From the NCBI GenBank assembly GCA_963754445.1, contig CAVWFT010000002.1:1674001-1738000 (forward strand): a stretch of 64,000 nt of DNA, written 5' to 3'. Made by a program: the position numbers and the translations under genes. Origin of the DNA: Bog-473 sp963754445 (lineage in GTDB: Bacteria; Actinomycetota; Acidimicrobiia; Acidimicrobiales; RAAP-2). Shown piece by piece: positions 31,766 to 40,145 of this stretch. Under the pieces are notes generated by a model. It searched no databases. It saw only the letters and a program-made list of their open reading frames with translations, and was not told where the DNA came from. Each line of letters starts with the position of its first letter. Position 1 is the stretch's first letter.

Positions 31766-32951
31766 GGCAGGACCCCTTCGAGCGGAAAGCCCGGTGTGCG
31801 ACGGACCAGCGTGCGATCGAGCGCGGACACCGAGGCCGCACCGCACAGCGCCATGGTGCGGCGGAGCTCCACCTCGAACCAACGCAGCAGCGCCGCAACC
31901 CCATCGGCGCCCCCTGTGGCGAGGGCCCAGAGCGACGGTCGGCCCACGAGCGCGGCGCGGGCTCCCAATGACAGAGCCTTTGCGACGTCGGGGGCGCGTC
32001 GGAGACCCCCGTCGACGTACACCTCGATGCGTCCGGCGACGGCGTCGACAACCTCGGCCAGGATGTCGGCCGTGGCCGGAGCGTCGGCCAACTGGCGCGC
32101 CCCGTGATTCGAAACCACCACGGCGGCCGCGCCGGCTTCGACGCAGCGGACGGCGTCGTCCGCCCGCTGCACGCCTTTGACCACGACGGGCAGCGAGCTC
32201 AGCCCGGCGAGCCATTCGATGTCGTCGGGTGTGAGCGCAGGCTCGAACTCTCGAGTCACCACGGCCATGAAGCCCCCGCGCGCGCGTTCTCTGTGCTCTT
32301 GCCGGCGAGGTTGGGTAGCGCGAGGTCGTCGGGCAGGTGGACGCCGGTCCGCCACTCCCGCAGGCGGAGGCCCGAAACGGGTGCGTCGACAGTCAGTACC
32401 AATGCTCCGTAGTGATGGGCCGCCGCCCGTGCCACCAGGTCCTCGGTACGCGCCCTGTCGCGCAGCACGTAGATCTGCATCCAGCGGGGAGCGCCGGGAA
32501 CGGCAAGGGCCACGTCCTCGAGCGCGCAGGTGGCCAGGCTCGAGAGGATCATCAACGCCCCGGCTTGGGCCGCACCGCGCGCCGTGGCGATCTCTCCCTC
32601 CTCGTGGGCCAGCCCCTGGATCGCGGTGGGGGCGATGGCCACGGGCGAGGACACCGGTGTGCCGAGCATCGTCGTCGCCGTCGAGACCGCCGACAGTCCG
32701 GCCAGCACGTGGGGGTGGAGCTGCCAGTGCGACCAGGCCTCGACGTTGCCCTCGAGCAGGCGTTCGTCCTCGGCCCCGCCCGAGTAGTAGGCGTACGCCA
32801 TCTCGCCGATCGAGTGGCGGGCGGTGCGCTCGAGATCGTCGAGGGACAGGTCGGTGACCAGGGGCGCCGTCTCCGCTGCGTGGGGCGGGGCCGCGGCCCG
32901 GTTGTGTCCCGAAGTGTCGGTGCTGGCAGGATGAGCGGGCACGGGCCGCAT
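31762..32951 (-). CDS. FMN-dependent alpha-hydroxy-acid oxidase/dehydrogenase (one frameshift)
   Basis: Lactate monooxygenase/LldD/glycolate oxidase family. The N-terminal part (GEMAYAYYSGGAEDERLL, SSPVAIAPTAIQGLAHEEGE, QIYVLRDRARTEDLV) lies in one frame. The C-terminal part (PVVVKGVQRADDAVRCVEAG, SNHGARQLADAPAT with the catalytic His, and YVDGGLRRAPDVAKALSLGA) lies in another. Adding one C to the C5 run at 32273-32277 joins ENARAG to GFMAVVTREF. Joined length is about 396 residues, normal for the family. It oxidises 2-hydroxy acids to 2-oxo acids. Substrate not predictable. Confidence 0.82.
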
Positions 32952-33001
32952 GGTAGGCGGCACTCGTGCTGAGAACCCATTTATTCCCGAGCGGAGGTGC
33001 C

Positions 33002-33877
33002 GTGCGCTTTTCGTATGCCGAGTCGATGACCGACCCGTCCTTCTATCTTCCGCTGGCGAAGGCGGCAGAGGAGGCCGGCTACGACTCCATGGTCGTGCCG
33101 GACAGCATCTGTTATCCCGAGGTCTCGGATACCACCTACCCCTTCAATCCCGACGGCAGCCGCGAGTTCCTCGAGGACAAGCCTTTCTTGGAGCCTTTCT
33201 CGCTCATTCCCGCCATGGGTGCGGTCACCGAGCGACTCAGATTCGTCACCTTTGTCATCAAGCTGCCGATTCGCCAACCCGTCCTGATCACCAAGCAGGT
33301 GAGCTCGACCGCTGTCCTCACCGACAACCGCCTGGTCCTCGGCGTCGGCACGAGCCCCTGGCCCGAGGACTACGAGATCTGCGGTGTGCCGTGGGCCCGT
33401 CGTGGGAAGCGGATGGACGAGGAAATCGCCATCATGCGCGGGCTCATGGCGGGTGGGTTCTTCGAGTTCCACGGCGAAGTGTTCGATGTTCCCTCCATCA
33501 AGATCTCTCCCACACCGTCCATTCCCGTTCCGATCCTCATCGGCGGCCACCACGAGGCGGCCCTCACGCGCGCTGCGGTCGACGGTGACGGCTGGCTGCA
33601 CGGCGGGGGAGACCCGGAGGACCTTCCCGGCTTGCTCAGTCGGCTCGCCGAGTTGCGCAAGGAACACGGGACGGAGTCCAAGCCGTTCGAAGTGCACGTC
33701 ATCTCCCTCGACGCCTACACCGCTGACGGCATCGCGCGCCTCGAAGAGCTCGGCGTGACCGATGTGATCGTGGGTTTTCGCTGGCCCTACGGCGTGGAGC
33801 AGGACACCGAGACCCTGCCGACCAAGGTGGACGCCCTGCGGCGTTTCGCCGACGACGTCATCGCCAAGGTTCGTTGA
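33002..33877 (+). CDS. LLM-class F420-dependent oxidoreductase
   Basis: 291 residues of the luciferase-like family (RFSYAESMTDPSFYLPLAKA, LRFVTFVIKLPIRQPVLITK, LVLGVGTSPWPEDYEICGVP, RGKRMDEEIAIMRGLM, PVPILIGGHHEAALTRAA). GTG 33002 is chosen because GGAGGTG lies just upstream and the barrel begins there. It opens a four-gene plus-strand unit with a SnoaL-like, a DUF35 and a thiolase gene. It is divergent from the hydroxy-acid oxidase across about 50 bp. It probably reduces or oxidises an intermediate in the same acyl-CoA pathway. Confidence 0.83.
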   Translation: MRFSYAESMTDPSFYLPLAKAAEEAGYDSMVVPDSICYPEVSDTTYPFNPDGSREFLEDKPFLEPFSLIPAMGAVTERLRFVTFVIKLPIRQPVLITKQVSSTAVLTDNRLVLGVGTSPWPEDYEICGVPWARRGKRMDEEIAIMRGLMAGGFFEFHGEVFDVPSIKISPTPSIPVPILIGGHHEAALTRAAVDGDGWLHGGGDPEDLPGLLSRLAELRKEHGTESKPFEVHVISLDAYTADGIARLEELGVTDVIVGFRWPYGVEQDTETLPTKVDALRRFADDVIAKVR

Positions 33878-33890
33878 GACGGAAAGGAAG

Positions 33891-34313
33891 ATGAAAATGA
33901 CTGAGACGCTCAACACGAGGGAGCTCGGCATCAAATCGAGGGCGGCGGTCTCCGCGGGCGATCGCGAGGGCTGGCTGAGCCTGTTCACCGAGGACGCCGT
34001 GGTGCAGGACCCGATCGGACCATCGGCCTTCGATCCGGACGGCAAGGGTCATCACGGCATCGAGGCGATCGCCAATTTCTACGACACCGTCATCGCGTCG
34101 AGCGAAGCCATCACCTTCGAGATCACCGAGTCGTACCTGTGCGGAGACGAGGTTGCCGACGTGGGGATCATCCGCACCACCCTCGCCGGAGGCACCCACC
34201 AGGCGATCGTGCACGGCGTCTACACCTACAAGAGCGATGGCGCAGGGAAGATCAAGGCCCTCCGTGCCTTCTGGGAGTTCGACGCGCTCGAAATGGTGGA
34301 GTTGGGGGGCTGA
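33891..34313 (+). CDS. SnoaL/ketosteroid-isomerase-like NTF2-fold protein
   Basis: 140 residues of the NTF2 fold. VVQDPIGPSAFD places Asp40 where ketosteroid isomerase has its general base (VEDPxG). The second KSI acid, Asp103 in the Pseudomonas enzyme, aligns to Gly in AIVHGVYTYK. It may therefore isomerise, hydrate or only bind a steroid-like or polycyclic ligand. GGAAAGG lies upstream of ATG 33891. It sits 13 bp after the LLM gene and 2 bp before the DUF35 gene. Confidence 0.72.
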   Translation: MKMTETLNTRELGIKSRAAVSAGDREGWLSLFTEDAVVQDPIGPSAFDPDGKGHHGIEAIANFYDTVIASSEAITFEITESYLCGDEVADVGIIRTTLAGGTHQAIVHGVYTYKSDGAGKIKALRAFWEFDALEMVELGG

Positions 34314-34315
34314 GG

Positions 34316-34717
34316 GTGCAGGTCAAGGTCCGGGAGGGACTCTTCAGCGACGGTGATCCGCCTGCGTTGCTCGTCGCCCGCTGTCACCAGTGCGGATCGA
34401 CCATTTTCCCGCGGGCCGACTCGTGCCCGTATTGCGCCACCGAGGATCCCGAGGACGTGGAACTCTCGCGCTCAGGCACGCTGTGGGCGTGGACGGCCGT
34501 GACGGCTGCGCCGCCCGGCTACGAGGGCGATGTGCCCTTCGGTGTGGGTGTGGTCGAATTCCCCGAGGGGGTCCGAGTCATCGGGCGGCTGACCGAGAGC
34601 GACCCCTCGGCTCTGAAGGCAGGACAGGCGATGGAGGTGCGGGTGGTGCCCTTGCATCGCAACGCCGAGGGCGACGACGTGGTGACGTACGCCTTCGCTC
34701 CCGGGGTTCCATCGTGA
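34316..34717 (+). CDS. DUF35 zinc-ribbon/OB-fold acyl-CoA-associated protein
   Basis: 133 residues. A rubredoxin-like zinc ribbon with Cys23, Cys26, Cys37 and Cys40 (CHQCGSTIFPRADSCPYC) is followed by an OB-fold (GTLWAWTAVTAAPPGYEGDV, FGVGVVEFPEGVRVIGRL). DUF35 proteins bind CoA thioesters and pair with SCP-x-type thiolases or the Ltp2 aldolase. The thiolase gene overlaps this one by 4 bp, which fits a fixed partnership. The start is GTG 34316. Confidence 0.85.
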   Translation: MQVKVREGLFSDGDPPALLVARCHQCGSTIFPRADSCPYCATEDPEDVELSRSGTLWAWTAVTAAPPGYEGDVPFGVGVVEFPEGVRVIGRLTESDPSALKAGQAMEVRVVPLHRNAEGDDVVTYAFAPGVPS

Positions 34718-35850
34718 CCGGCGTGGCCGTGGCCGGCGTGGGCATGCACCCGTTCGGACGCTTCGAGGGGGTGTCCACGACCGACATGGGCGTCGCCGCC
34801 GTGCGGGCTGCGCTCGCCGAGGCGGGAGTCGGGCGCGGCGGCTTCCAGGCCGCATTCTGCGGCACGGCCTACGGGGGAGTCGCCACGGGCCACAAGGTCC
34901 TGAGCCGGCTGGGGATGACCGGCATGCCCATTCTCGACGTGGAAGCGGGCTGCGCCAGCGGTGGCGCGGCACTGATGCTCGCGGCCGGAGCCATCAGGGC
35001 GGGTCAGTACGACACCGTGCTCGTGTTCGGCACCGAAAAGATGCCCAAGGGCATCATCCGGTCGTCCTTCTTCGATCCCTGGCAGGAGGAGGCGGGACTC
35101 GCCGCCACGCCCTCTTTCTTCGCCCTGCGGGCACAGCGACTCTGCATGACCTCGGGGGTCACCAAGGATCACCTCGCCCGGGTGGTCGTGAAGAACCGCT
35201 CACACGGCGTGGCCAACGCGGATGCCATGTACCAGAAGGAGACGACGGTGGAGGCCGTGCTGGCGTCGCGGGTGGTGAGCGAGCCGCTCCACCTGTTCAT
35301 GCTGTGCTCGCCCAACGAGGGCGCGGCGGCACTGGTGCTCCGCCGGAGCGATCTCGCTGGTCCGGGCGCGGTCATGCTGGCTTCGGCGGTCCTGCGCTCG
35401 CACCTTCCGGGCGCTGTTCTCAGCGAGTCGACGCCCCTGTCGGGATTGTGCGACGACTCGGTCCCCGCCCCGACGACGCTGGCCGCGACCGCCGCCTACG
35501 AGGAGGCCGGGATCGGGCCCGGTGACCTCGACGTGGTCGAGTGCCAAGACACTGACGCCGCCCGGGAGCTCCTCTCCTGTGAAGAACTCGGGCTCTGCGA
35601 ACCGGGCGGATCCGCGGCACTCCTCGATTCCGGGGCGACCACGCTCGGCGGGCGCCTCCCGGTCAATCCGAGCGGTGGGCTCCTCTCCAAGGGTGAGCCC
35701 CTCGGTGCGTCAGCGCTCGGTCAGGTGGTCGAGCTGGTCCGCCAGCTCCGGGGCACGTGCGGGGTCCGCCAGGTCGAGGGGGCCCGCGCCGCCCTGTCGC
35801 ATACCGTCGGACGCGGCGCCAACGCGGGAGTCGTCATCCTGACCCGATAG
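34714..35850 (+). CDS. Thiolase-like protein of the SCP-x/lipid-transfer group
   Basis: 378 residues. The nucleophilic Cys80 is kept in DVEAGCASGGAALMLA. The usual C-terminal GHP is KGEPLGAS here, so the catalytic His is replaced by Glu, and the last catalytic Cys loop is HTVGRGANAG. This matches a divergent actinobacterial thiolase-like branch. Together with DUF35 it may cleave a beta-keto or beta-hydroxy acyl-CoA (thiolase or retro-aldol type) or act in acyl transfer. GTG 34714 overlaps the DUF35 stop by 4 bp. An upstream frame extension is spurious. Confidence 0.82.
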   Translation: MTGVAVAGVGMHPFGRFEGVSTTDMGVAAVRAALAEAGVGRGGFQAAFCGTAYGGVATGHKVLSRLGMTGMPILDVEAGCASGGAALMLAAGAIRAGQYDTVLVFGTEKMPKGIIRSSFFDPWQEEAGLAATPSFFALRAQRLCMTSGVTKDHLARVVVKNRSHGVANADAMYQKETTVEAVLASRVVSEPLHLFMLCSPNEGAAALVLRRSDLAGPGAVMLASAVLRSHLPGAVLSESTPLSGLCDDSVPAPTTLAATAAYEEAGIGPGDLDVVECQDTDAARELLSCEELGLCEPGGSAALLDSGATTLGGRLPVNPSGGLLSKGEPLGASALGQVVELVRQLRGTCGVRQVEGARAALSHTVGRGANAGVVILTR

Positions 35851-35936
35851 CGGCGACCATGGGTCCGTGCACAGCGACGGATCATGCCGAGAGCCAGCAG
35901 CACGGGCACGGTGATTCTCTTCACTGCGCCTCTAGA

Positions 35937-36413
35937 ATGGACGACCCCGTGAAACTCGTTCCGACCAACCGCACCGATTACGGCCTTCGTGCGCTCATCT
36001 ATCTGGTCAATGCCGGTGATCCATTGACGAAGGCGGCGGAGATCGGCCGCGCCATGGACATTCCGGTGGGGTTCCTGCAGATCGTTCTCCAGGATCTTCA
36101 GCGGTCCCGCCTGGTGACGTCCAAATCGGGCCCCCGAGGGGGCTACGCGCTCGGGCGGCCGGCGGACGCGATCACGGTGTGCGAGGTCGTCGAGGCACTC
36201 GAAGGGCCGCTCGATTCCGGCGAGTGCGCACTGCGCGGTGGTCCGTGTCACTGGGACGACGTGTGTGCGCTGCATCGGGTGTGGTCGTCGGCGCGGGAAG
36301 CACTGCGAGAACGACTGCAGTCGGCAACCCTGGCCGAGGTGGCGGCCAAGGACAAGGCACTGGCCCAAGGGACGGCGACCGTGCCGTCCGATTCGCACCG
36401 ACGCCGGGTGTAG
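35937..36413 (+). CDS. Rrf2-family transcriptional regulator with three-Cys cluster motif
   Basis: 158 residues. An N-terminal winged helix (YGLRALIYLVNAGDP, VGFLQIVLQDLQRSRLVTS, GPRGGYALGR) is followed by Cys97, Cys104 and Cys110 in GECALRGGPCHWDDVCALH. IscR and NsrR members hold a [2Fe-2S] or [4Fe-4S] cluster through three Cys, usually spaced C-x5-C-x5-C. Here the spacing is x6 and x5. It likely senses NO, redox state or Fe-S status. ATG 35937 is chosen, with GTG 35949 as alternative. A palindrome about 580 bp away may be its target. Confidence 0.83.
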   Translation: MDDPVKLVPTNRTDYGLRALIYLVNAGDPLTKAAEIGRAMDIPVGFLQIVLQDLQRSRLVTSKSGPRGGYALGRPADAITVCEVVEALEGPLDSGECALRGGPCHWDDVCALHRVWSSAREALRERLQSATLAEVAAKDKALAQGTATVPSDSHRRRV

Positions 36414-36461
36414 CGGTGCGGTGGGCGTTCCGCGGCACCCGACACCGGTCCCGGTTTCCCG

Positions 36462-36902
36462 CTACTCGATCAGAGCGACGTCCTTGACGATGTGACGAGA
36501 CAGTGGCCCCTCGACCACGATGCATCGGGGCAGCTGCTCTTGCACCGACTCGGCCTCGTGCACCCGGGTGACCACGGCGACGGGCTTGTCACCGGGAATC
36601 TCGTCGTTGACCGCCCGCGCGACCGCAGCACAGCGTGGGTTGGCGGTTCCCAGGTTGTTGATCACGAAGTCGGCCTTGTCCATCAGTTCGCAGTGCCCAT
36701 CTTCGACCAAGGGGCACACATGGCTCCCGTCGGGGCCCGAGCACCACATGGTGTCAATGTCCATCTGACCGAGCAAACGTGACACGGCGACGGCCTCGGC
36801 TCCGTCCCGGCCTTCGAAGAGCGCGGTGCGGCGAGGACCGGTGGCATCCTCATGCCAACCGGCTGCCTGATCACGCCCAAGTCGTTGCGTTGTTCTCCAC
36901 AT
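36462..36902 (-). CDS. Cys-rich protein of unknown function
   Basis: 146 residues, family not recognised. Five Cys (54, 63, 71, 91, 127), three of them in WCSGPDGSHVCPLVEDGHC, suggest a metal or redox site. The order of predicted strands and helices (AEAVAVSRLLGQ, DKADFVINNL, KPVAVVTRVHEAESV, RHIVKDVALIE) loosely recalls a receiver or Rossmann-like alpha/beta fold. No signal peptide or membrane segment. A strong ribosome site (GGAGGAGGT) fixes ATG 36902. It is convergent with the Rrf2 gene, and its upstream region carries a perfect palindrome, so redox-linked control is plausible. Confidence 0.65.
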   Translation of the reverse strand: MWRTTQRLGRDQAAGWHEDATGPRRTALFEGRDGAEAVAVSRLLGQMDIDTMWCSGPDGSHVCPLVEDGHCELMDKADFVINNLGTANPRCAAVARAVNDEIPGDKPVAVVTRVHEAESVQEQLPRCIVVEGPLSRHIVKDVALIE

Positions 36903-36991
36903 GGTGACCTCCTCCAGGTCGATGGTGCGGAATTCCTCGTGCACCGGGGATGTGATCACCCGTGCTCTTGTCCCCGATCACGTTTCTTCAG

Positions 36992-37014
36992 TTCTCAAGT
37001 GATGAACTTGAGAA
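36992..37014. promoter_or_regulatory. Perfect 9-bp-arm palindrome upstream of the Cys-rich gene
   Basis: TTCTCAAGT (36992-37000), spacer GATGA, then ACTTGAGAA (37006-37014). It lies about 90 bp before ATG 36902. Size and symmetry suit a dimeric regulator such as Rrf2, and the Rrf2 gene is close by. A second inverted repeat, GAACGTC (37046-37052) with GACGTTC (37063-37069), lies further upstream. The rest of 36903-37121 holds no gene that I can see. Confidence 0.55.
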
Positions 37015-37121
37015 TACTCCCGTCCAGCGCAGGTCGACTAGGGAGGAACGTCCCGATTCTGCGACGTTCGGCCTCCACCAGTGGTCGGGATGTCCGGGAG
37101 GCCGCTACTCGCCGGCGTGGG

Positions 37122-38066
37122 TCATTCGGCCGTGAGGACCACTTTGCCGCACTTGCCCCCGGCTCCGAAGTACTCGTAGGCGGCGGCTGCCTCGCTCAGC
37201 GGGAACGTCCGGCAGACGGGCACGCGCAGTCGTCCGGCGATCAGCGCGGGCAGGACGTGCGCGGCGACGGCGGCCGTGACAGTGGCCTTCTCCGTTCGAC
37301 TCCGGGCGCGGAGGGTGGAGCCACCGATGCGCGCCCGCTTGGTCATCAGCGCGAAGAGATCAAGATCGATCCGCCCACCCGATCCGACGCCGATGACGAC
37401 GACGCGGGACTTCGTGGCCAAGTGGGGCACGACGTTGACCAGACTGGCCTGGCCCACGAGTTCGAGCACGACGTCGTAGGGCCCGTGTCTCCCCTCTTCA
37501 CCAGGGGCCAGCACGACGTGGGCGCCCAGCGCCCCGACCGCTGATCGGTGCCCGGCATTGCGTACCGAGGCGACGACGACGGCGCCGGCTTCTCGGGCCA
37601 GCTGCACGCCGGCGCTGCCGACGCCGCCGGCCGCCCCGCTGATCAGCACGCGCTCGCCCATCTGGAGCCCGCCCTGGGTGAAGAGGGCGTCGTAAGCCGT
37701 GGCGAAGGCCTCGGGGAATCCCCCCGCCTCCGCCCAGGCCAGCGAGTCCGGGACGGAGATCGCATGCGACTCGTCCACGAGGGCCACGGTGGCCTGGGCC
37801 CCGCCGCCCACGACTGCCATGACCCGGTCGCCCGGCTCGAACAGTGTGACGGCCCGGCCGACCGTCATGACCTCTCCGGCCATCTCCATCCCGGGGATGT
37901 CGGGTGGCCAGCCGGGAGGGGCCGGGTAGAAACCGGCCCGTTGCACGAGATCGGCGGCGTTCAAGCCGGCCGCCCGCACGGCGACAAGGAGCTCGGTATC
38001 GCCGGGGACCGGATCGGGTCGCTCCTCCCACAGCAGGTCCCCGTCTCGGATCACCGTGGCGTACAC
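37122..38066 (-). CDS. NADPH:quinone-oxidoreductase-like medium-chain dehydrogenase
   Basis: 314 residues of the zinc-free MDR/QOR type. Catalytic-domain motifs AAGLNAADLVQRAGFYPAPP and DIPGMEMAGEV are followed by the Rossmann motif GAAGGVGSAGVQLAREAGA. The Cys/His zinc ligands of alcohol dehydrogenases are absent. It most likely reduces quinones or enones with NADPH. GTG 38066 is chosen because the conserved N-terminus (YATVIRDGDLLWEERPDP) begins there. Divergent from the glutathione peroxidase gene across 58 bp. Confidence 0.86.
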   Translation of the reverse strand: MYATVIRDGDLLWEERPDPVPGDTELLVAVRAAGLNAADLVQRAGFYPAPPGWPPDIPGMEMAGEVMTVGRAVTLFEPGDRVMAVVGGGAQATVALVDESHAISVPDSLAWAEAGGFPEAFATAYDALFTQGGLQMGERVLISGAAGGVGSAGVQLAREAGAVVVASVRNAGHRSAVGALGAHVVLAPGEEGRHGPYDVVLELVGQASLVNVVPHLATKSRVVVIGVGSGGRIDLDLFALMTKRARIGGSTLRARSRTEKATVTAAVAAHVLPALIAGRLRVPVCRTFPLSEAAAAYEYFGAGGKCGKVVLTAE

Positions 38067-38124
38067 GCTGCCACCATACGGCGGCCCGAGCGCGTCGACA
38101 CCGGGGCCCGGTAGGGTCGCCATC

Positions 38125-38613
38125 ATGGCTCTCTACGACATCCCCATCCACACGCTCCAGGGCGCGGACGCCACCCTCGGTGACTATGCCGGCAAGACGC
38201 TTCTGGTCGTGAACGTGGCCTCCAAGTGCGGCCTCACGCCCCAGTACGAGGGTCTCGAGCGTCTGCAGAAGAAGTACGCCGATCGGGGGTTCTCGGTCAT
38301 CGGCTTTCCCTGCAACCAGTTCATGGGTCAGGAGCCAGGGACGGCGGAGGAGATCGAGCAGTTCTGCTCGGCCACCTACGGCGTGACCTTCCCGATGATG
38401 GAGAAGATCGATGTCAACGGCGACGACCGTCACCCCGTCTACGCCGAGCTGACCGAGAAGGCCGACGCCGACGGCGCTGCGGGCGACATCACGTGGAACT
38501 TCGAGAAGTTCCTGGTCTCGCCCAAGGGTGAGGTCGTCGCCCGGTACCGGCCTCAGGTAGAGCCCGAGGACGCGACGATCGTGAGCGACATCGAGACGCA
38601 GCTGGCGGCTTGA
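38125..38613 (+). CDS. Glutathione peroxidase family protein (thiol peroxidase)
   Basis: 162 residues. The peroxidatic residue is Cys35 (NVASKCGLTPQYEGL), not selenocysteine. Gln65 (FPCNQFMGQEPG), Trp124 and Asn125 (ITWNFEKFLV) complete the catalytic tetrad. Cys81 (EQFCSATYGVTFPM) is at the position of the resolving Cys of thioredoxin-dependent members, so thioredoxin is the likelier reductant. It detoxifies hydrogen or lipid peroxides in the cytoplasm. ATG 38125 gives the family length. The stop overlaps a TTG start of the next gene. Confidence 0.9.
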   Translation: MALYDIPIHTLQGADATLGDYAGKTLLVVNVASKCGLTPQYEGLERLQKKYADRGFSVIGFPCNQFMGQEPGTAEEIEQFCSATYGVTFPMMEKIDVNGDDRHPVYAELTEKADADGAAGDITWNFEKFLVSPKGEVVARYRPQVEPEDATIVSDIETQLAA

Positions 38614-39329
38614 GCCCTGGTGCGCCCGCCGCGGCGGGCTTTGGCGCGTCCATCTTCGACATGGACGGGCTGCTCATCGACTCCGAGGTGCTGTGGCACG
38701 AAGCCGAGATCGAGATTCTCGGTGGGCTCGGTGTGCCCCTCGACCCCACCGGGTGCCGCACGACCAAGGGAATGTTCGTCGGCGAGGTGACCGCGCACTG
38801 GCATGAGCTGTACCCGTGGGACGGGCCACCGCCGGATCAGGTGGCCGTGGCGATCGTCGACCGGGTCATCGACCTCGTGTACGCCAAGGGCGTGCTGAAG
38901 CCCGGGGCGCGGCACGCCATCGATCTCTGCGCGTCGCGGGGGTGGCCGCTGGCCGTGGCCTCGTCGTCGCAGTACCGGCTCATCCATGCCGCCCTCGATC
39001 ACTTCGAGCTCTCGGGGCGGTTCCAGCTCATCCACTCGGCCGAGGACGAGGATTACGGCAAACCGCATCCGGCCGTCTTCATCACGGCTGCCCACAAGCT
39101 CGGCGTGCCGCCCGGTCGCTCCCTCGTGTGGGAGGACGCGCCGGCCGGCGTGCTCGCCGCCAAGGCGGCCACGATGGCCTGCATCGCCGTCCCCGAGGCG
39201 GGGGAGGGCGGTCATCCAGCCTTCGGCCTGGCCGACCTGGTCGTGGACTCGCTCAACGAGGTGGACGACGTCGCGCTCGCCGCGGTCGCCCAGGCTCACT
39301 TCCCGTCCTCGAGAGCGAGCACGAACTGA
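38610..39329 (+). CDS. HAD family phosphatase (HxpB-like)
   Basis: 239 residues. Motif I is SIFDMDGLLIDSEVLWHEAE (DxD intact), motif II is AVASSSQYRLI, motif III is DYGKPHPAVFI, and motif IV is VWEDAPAGVLAAKAA. This pattern fits sugar- or polyol-phosphate phosphatases such as hexitol phosphatase HxpB or 2-deoxyglucose-6-phosphatase. The TTG at 38610 overlaps the peroxidase stop by 4 bp. A start slightly further in is possible, because the first ten residues are not conserved. Confidence 0.85.
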   Translation: MSPGAPAAAGFGASIFDMDGLLIDSEVLWHEAEIEILGGLGVPLDPTGCRTTKGMFVGEVTAHWHELYPWDGPPPDQVAVAIVDRVIDLVYAKGVLKPGARHAIDLCASRGWPLAVASSSQYRLIHAALDHFELSGRFQLIHSAEDEDYGKPHPAVFITAAHKLGVPPGRSLVWEDAPAGVLAAKAATMACIAVPEAGEGGHPAFGLADLVVDSLNEVDDVALAAVAQAHFPSSRASTN

Positions 39330-40115
39330 TCAGCCGGCGAGCGGGCCGCGGAGCTGCGTCTCCAGCCGAGCCGCCACCTGGCGATAGCGACCGACGGGAA
39401 TCAGATGCACGCCGTCGAACGCGCCCGACTCCCTGATGGCGAGGGTGAGATCGCAGGCCGCATCCACCCCGGCGTTGCGGTCCGTCCCGAGCCGGCGCAC
39501 GAGCTCGGGGGGAACGGTCAAGCCCGGGATCGACAGGTTGGCGGCCATCGTCGCGCTCGGGACCACGAGGACGCCCGCGTAGACCGGGCACGGCACGTCC
39601 ACCTGATCGCGCCACGACAGGAGGGCCTCGAGGTCGAAACCGATCTGGACGAACAAGAAGTCCGCCTCTCGCTTCCAGGCGGGCAACGGACGCAGCCCGG
39701 TGGCGACCCCGAATCGCATCGGCGTGCCGGCGTCGATGTCGGCCGTGTACTCCCTTCCCTCGGCCAGCATGGCGCGAACGGTCAGCTCGCTGGTCCGCCT
39801 TCCGGCCAACGGTTCGTCGCCGTAGACGAAGAGGAACTGATCGACGCCGTACGCGGCGGCGGTCAGGAGGTCTCGTCGAAAGCCGAGCAGGTTGCGGTCG
39901 CGGGCGTTCAGGCAGGCGATCGATCGGCCACCCATCGCTTCGACTTCGTGCGCGACGGCCACGCTCGACACGGTGGCCCGGCCGATGTGGTTGTCGGGGA
40001 TGAGGAAGGAGGTCGCCACGGCGCTCAACACGCCGATCTGGTGCCGCACCCGCATCAGATCGGGCGAGGTTGCCGGCTCGATCTCGCAGACCAGCTCGAA
40101 GGGAGGGGATGTCAT
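39330..40115 (-). CDS. Methylenetetrahydrofolate reductase family protein
   Basis: 261 residues with the (beta/alpha)8 layout of MTHFR: FELVCEIEPATSPDLMRVRH (Glu in the first strand), ACLNARDRNLLGFRRDLLTA, FLFVYGDEPLAG, FGVATGLRPLPAWKREADFL and VPCPVYAGVLVVPS. It is shorter than canonical MetF and resembles the compact, non-canonical actinobacterial forms. It may reduce methylene-H4folate or act on a related cofactor. Convergent with the HAD gene with no gap. Confidence 0.8.
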   Translation of the reverse strand: MTSPPFELVCEIEPATSPDLMRVRHQIGVLSAVATSFLIPDNHIGRATVSSVAVAHEVEAMGGRSIACLNARDRNLLGFRRDLLTAAAYGVDQFLFVYGDEPLAGRRTSELTVRAMLAEGREYTADIDAGTPMRFGVATGLRPLPAWKREADFLFVQIGFDLEALLSWRDQVDVPCPVYAGVLVVPSATMAANLSIPGLTVPPELVRRLGTDRNAGVDAACDLTLAIRESGAFDGVHLIPVGRYRQVAARLETQLRGPLAG

Positions 40116-40145
40116 GGGTTGGCCAGGCTAAGGCCTTCGACGAAT

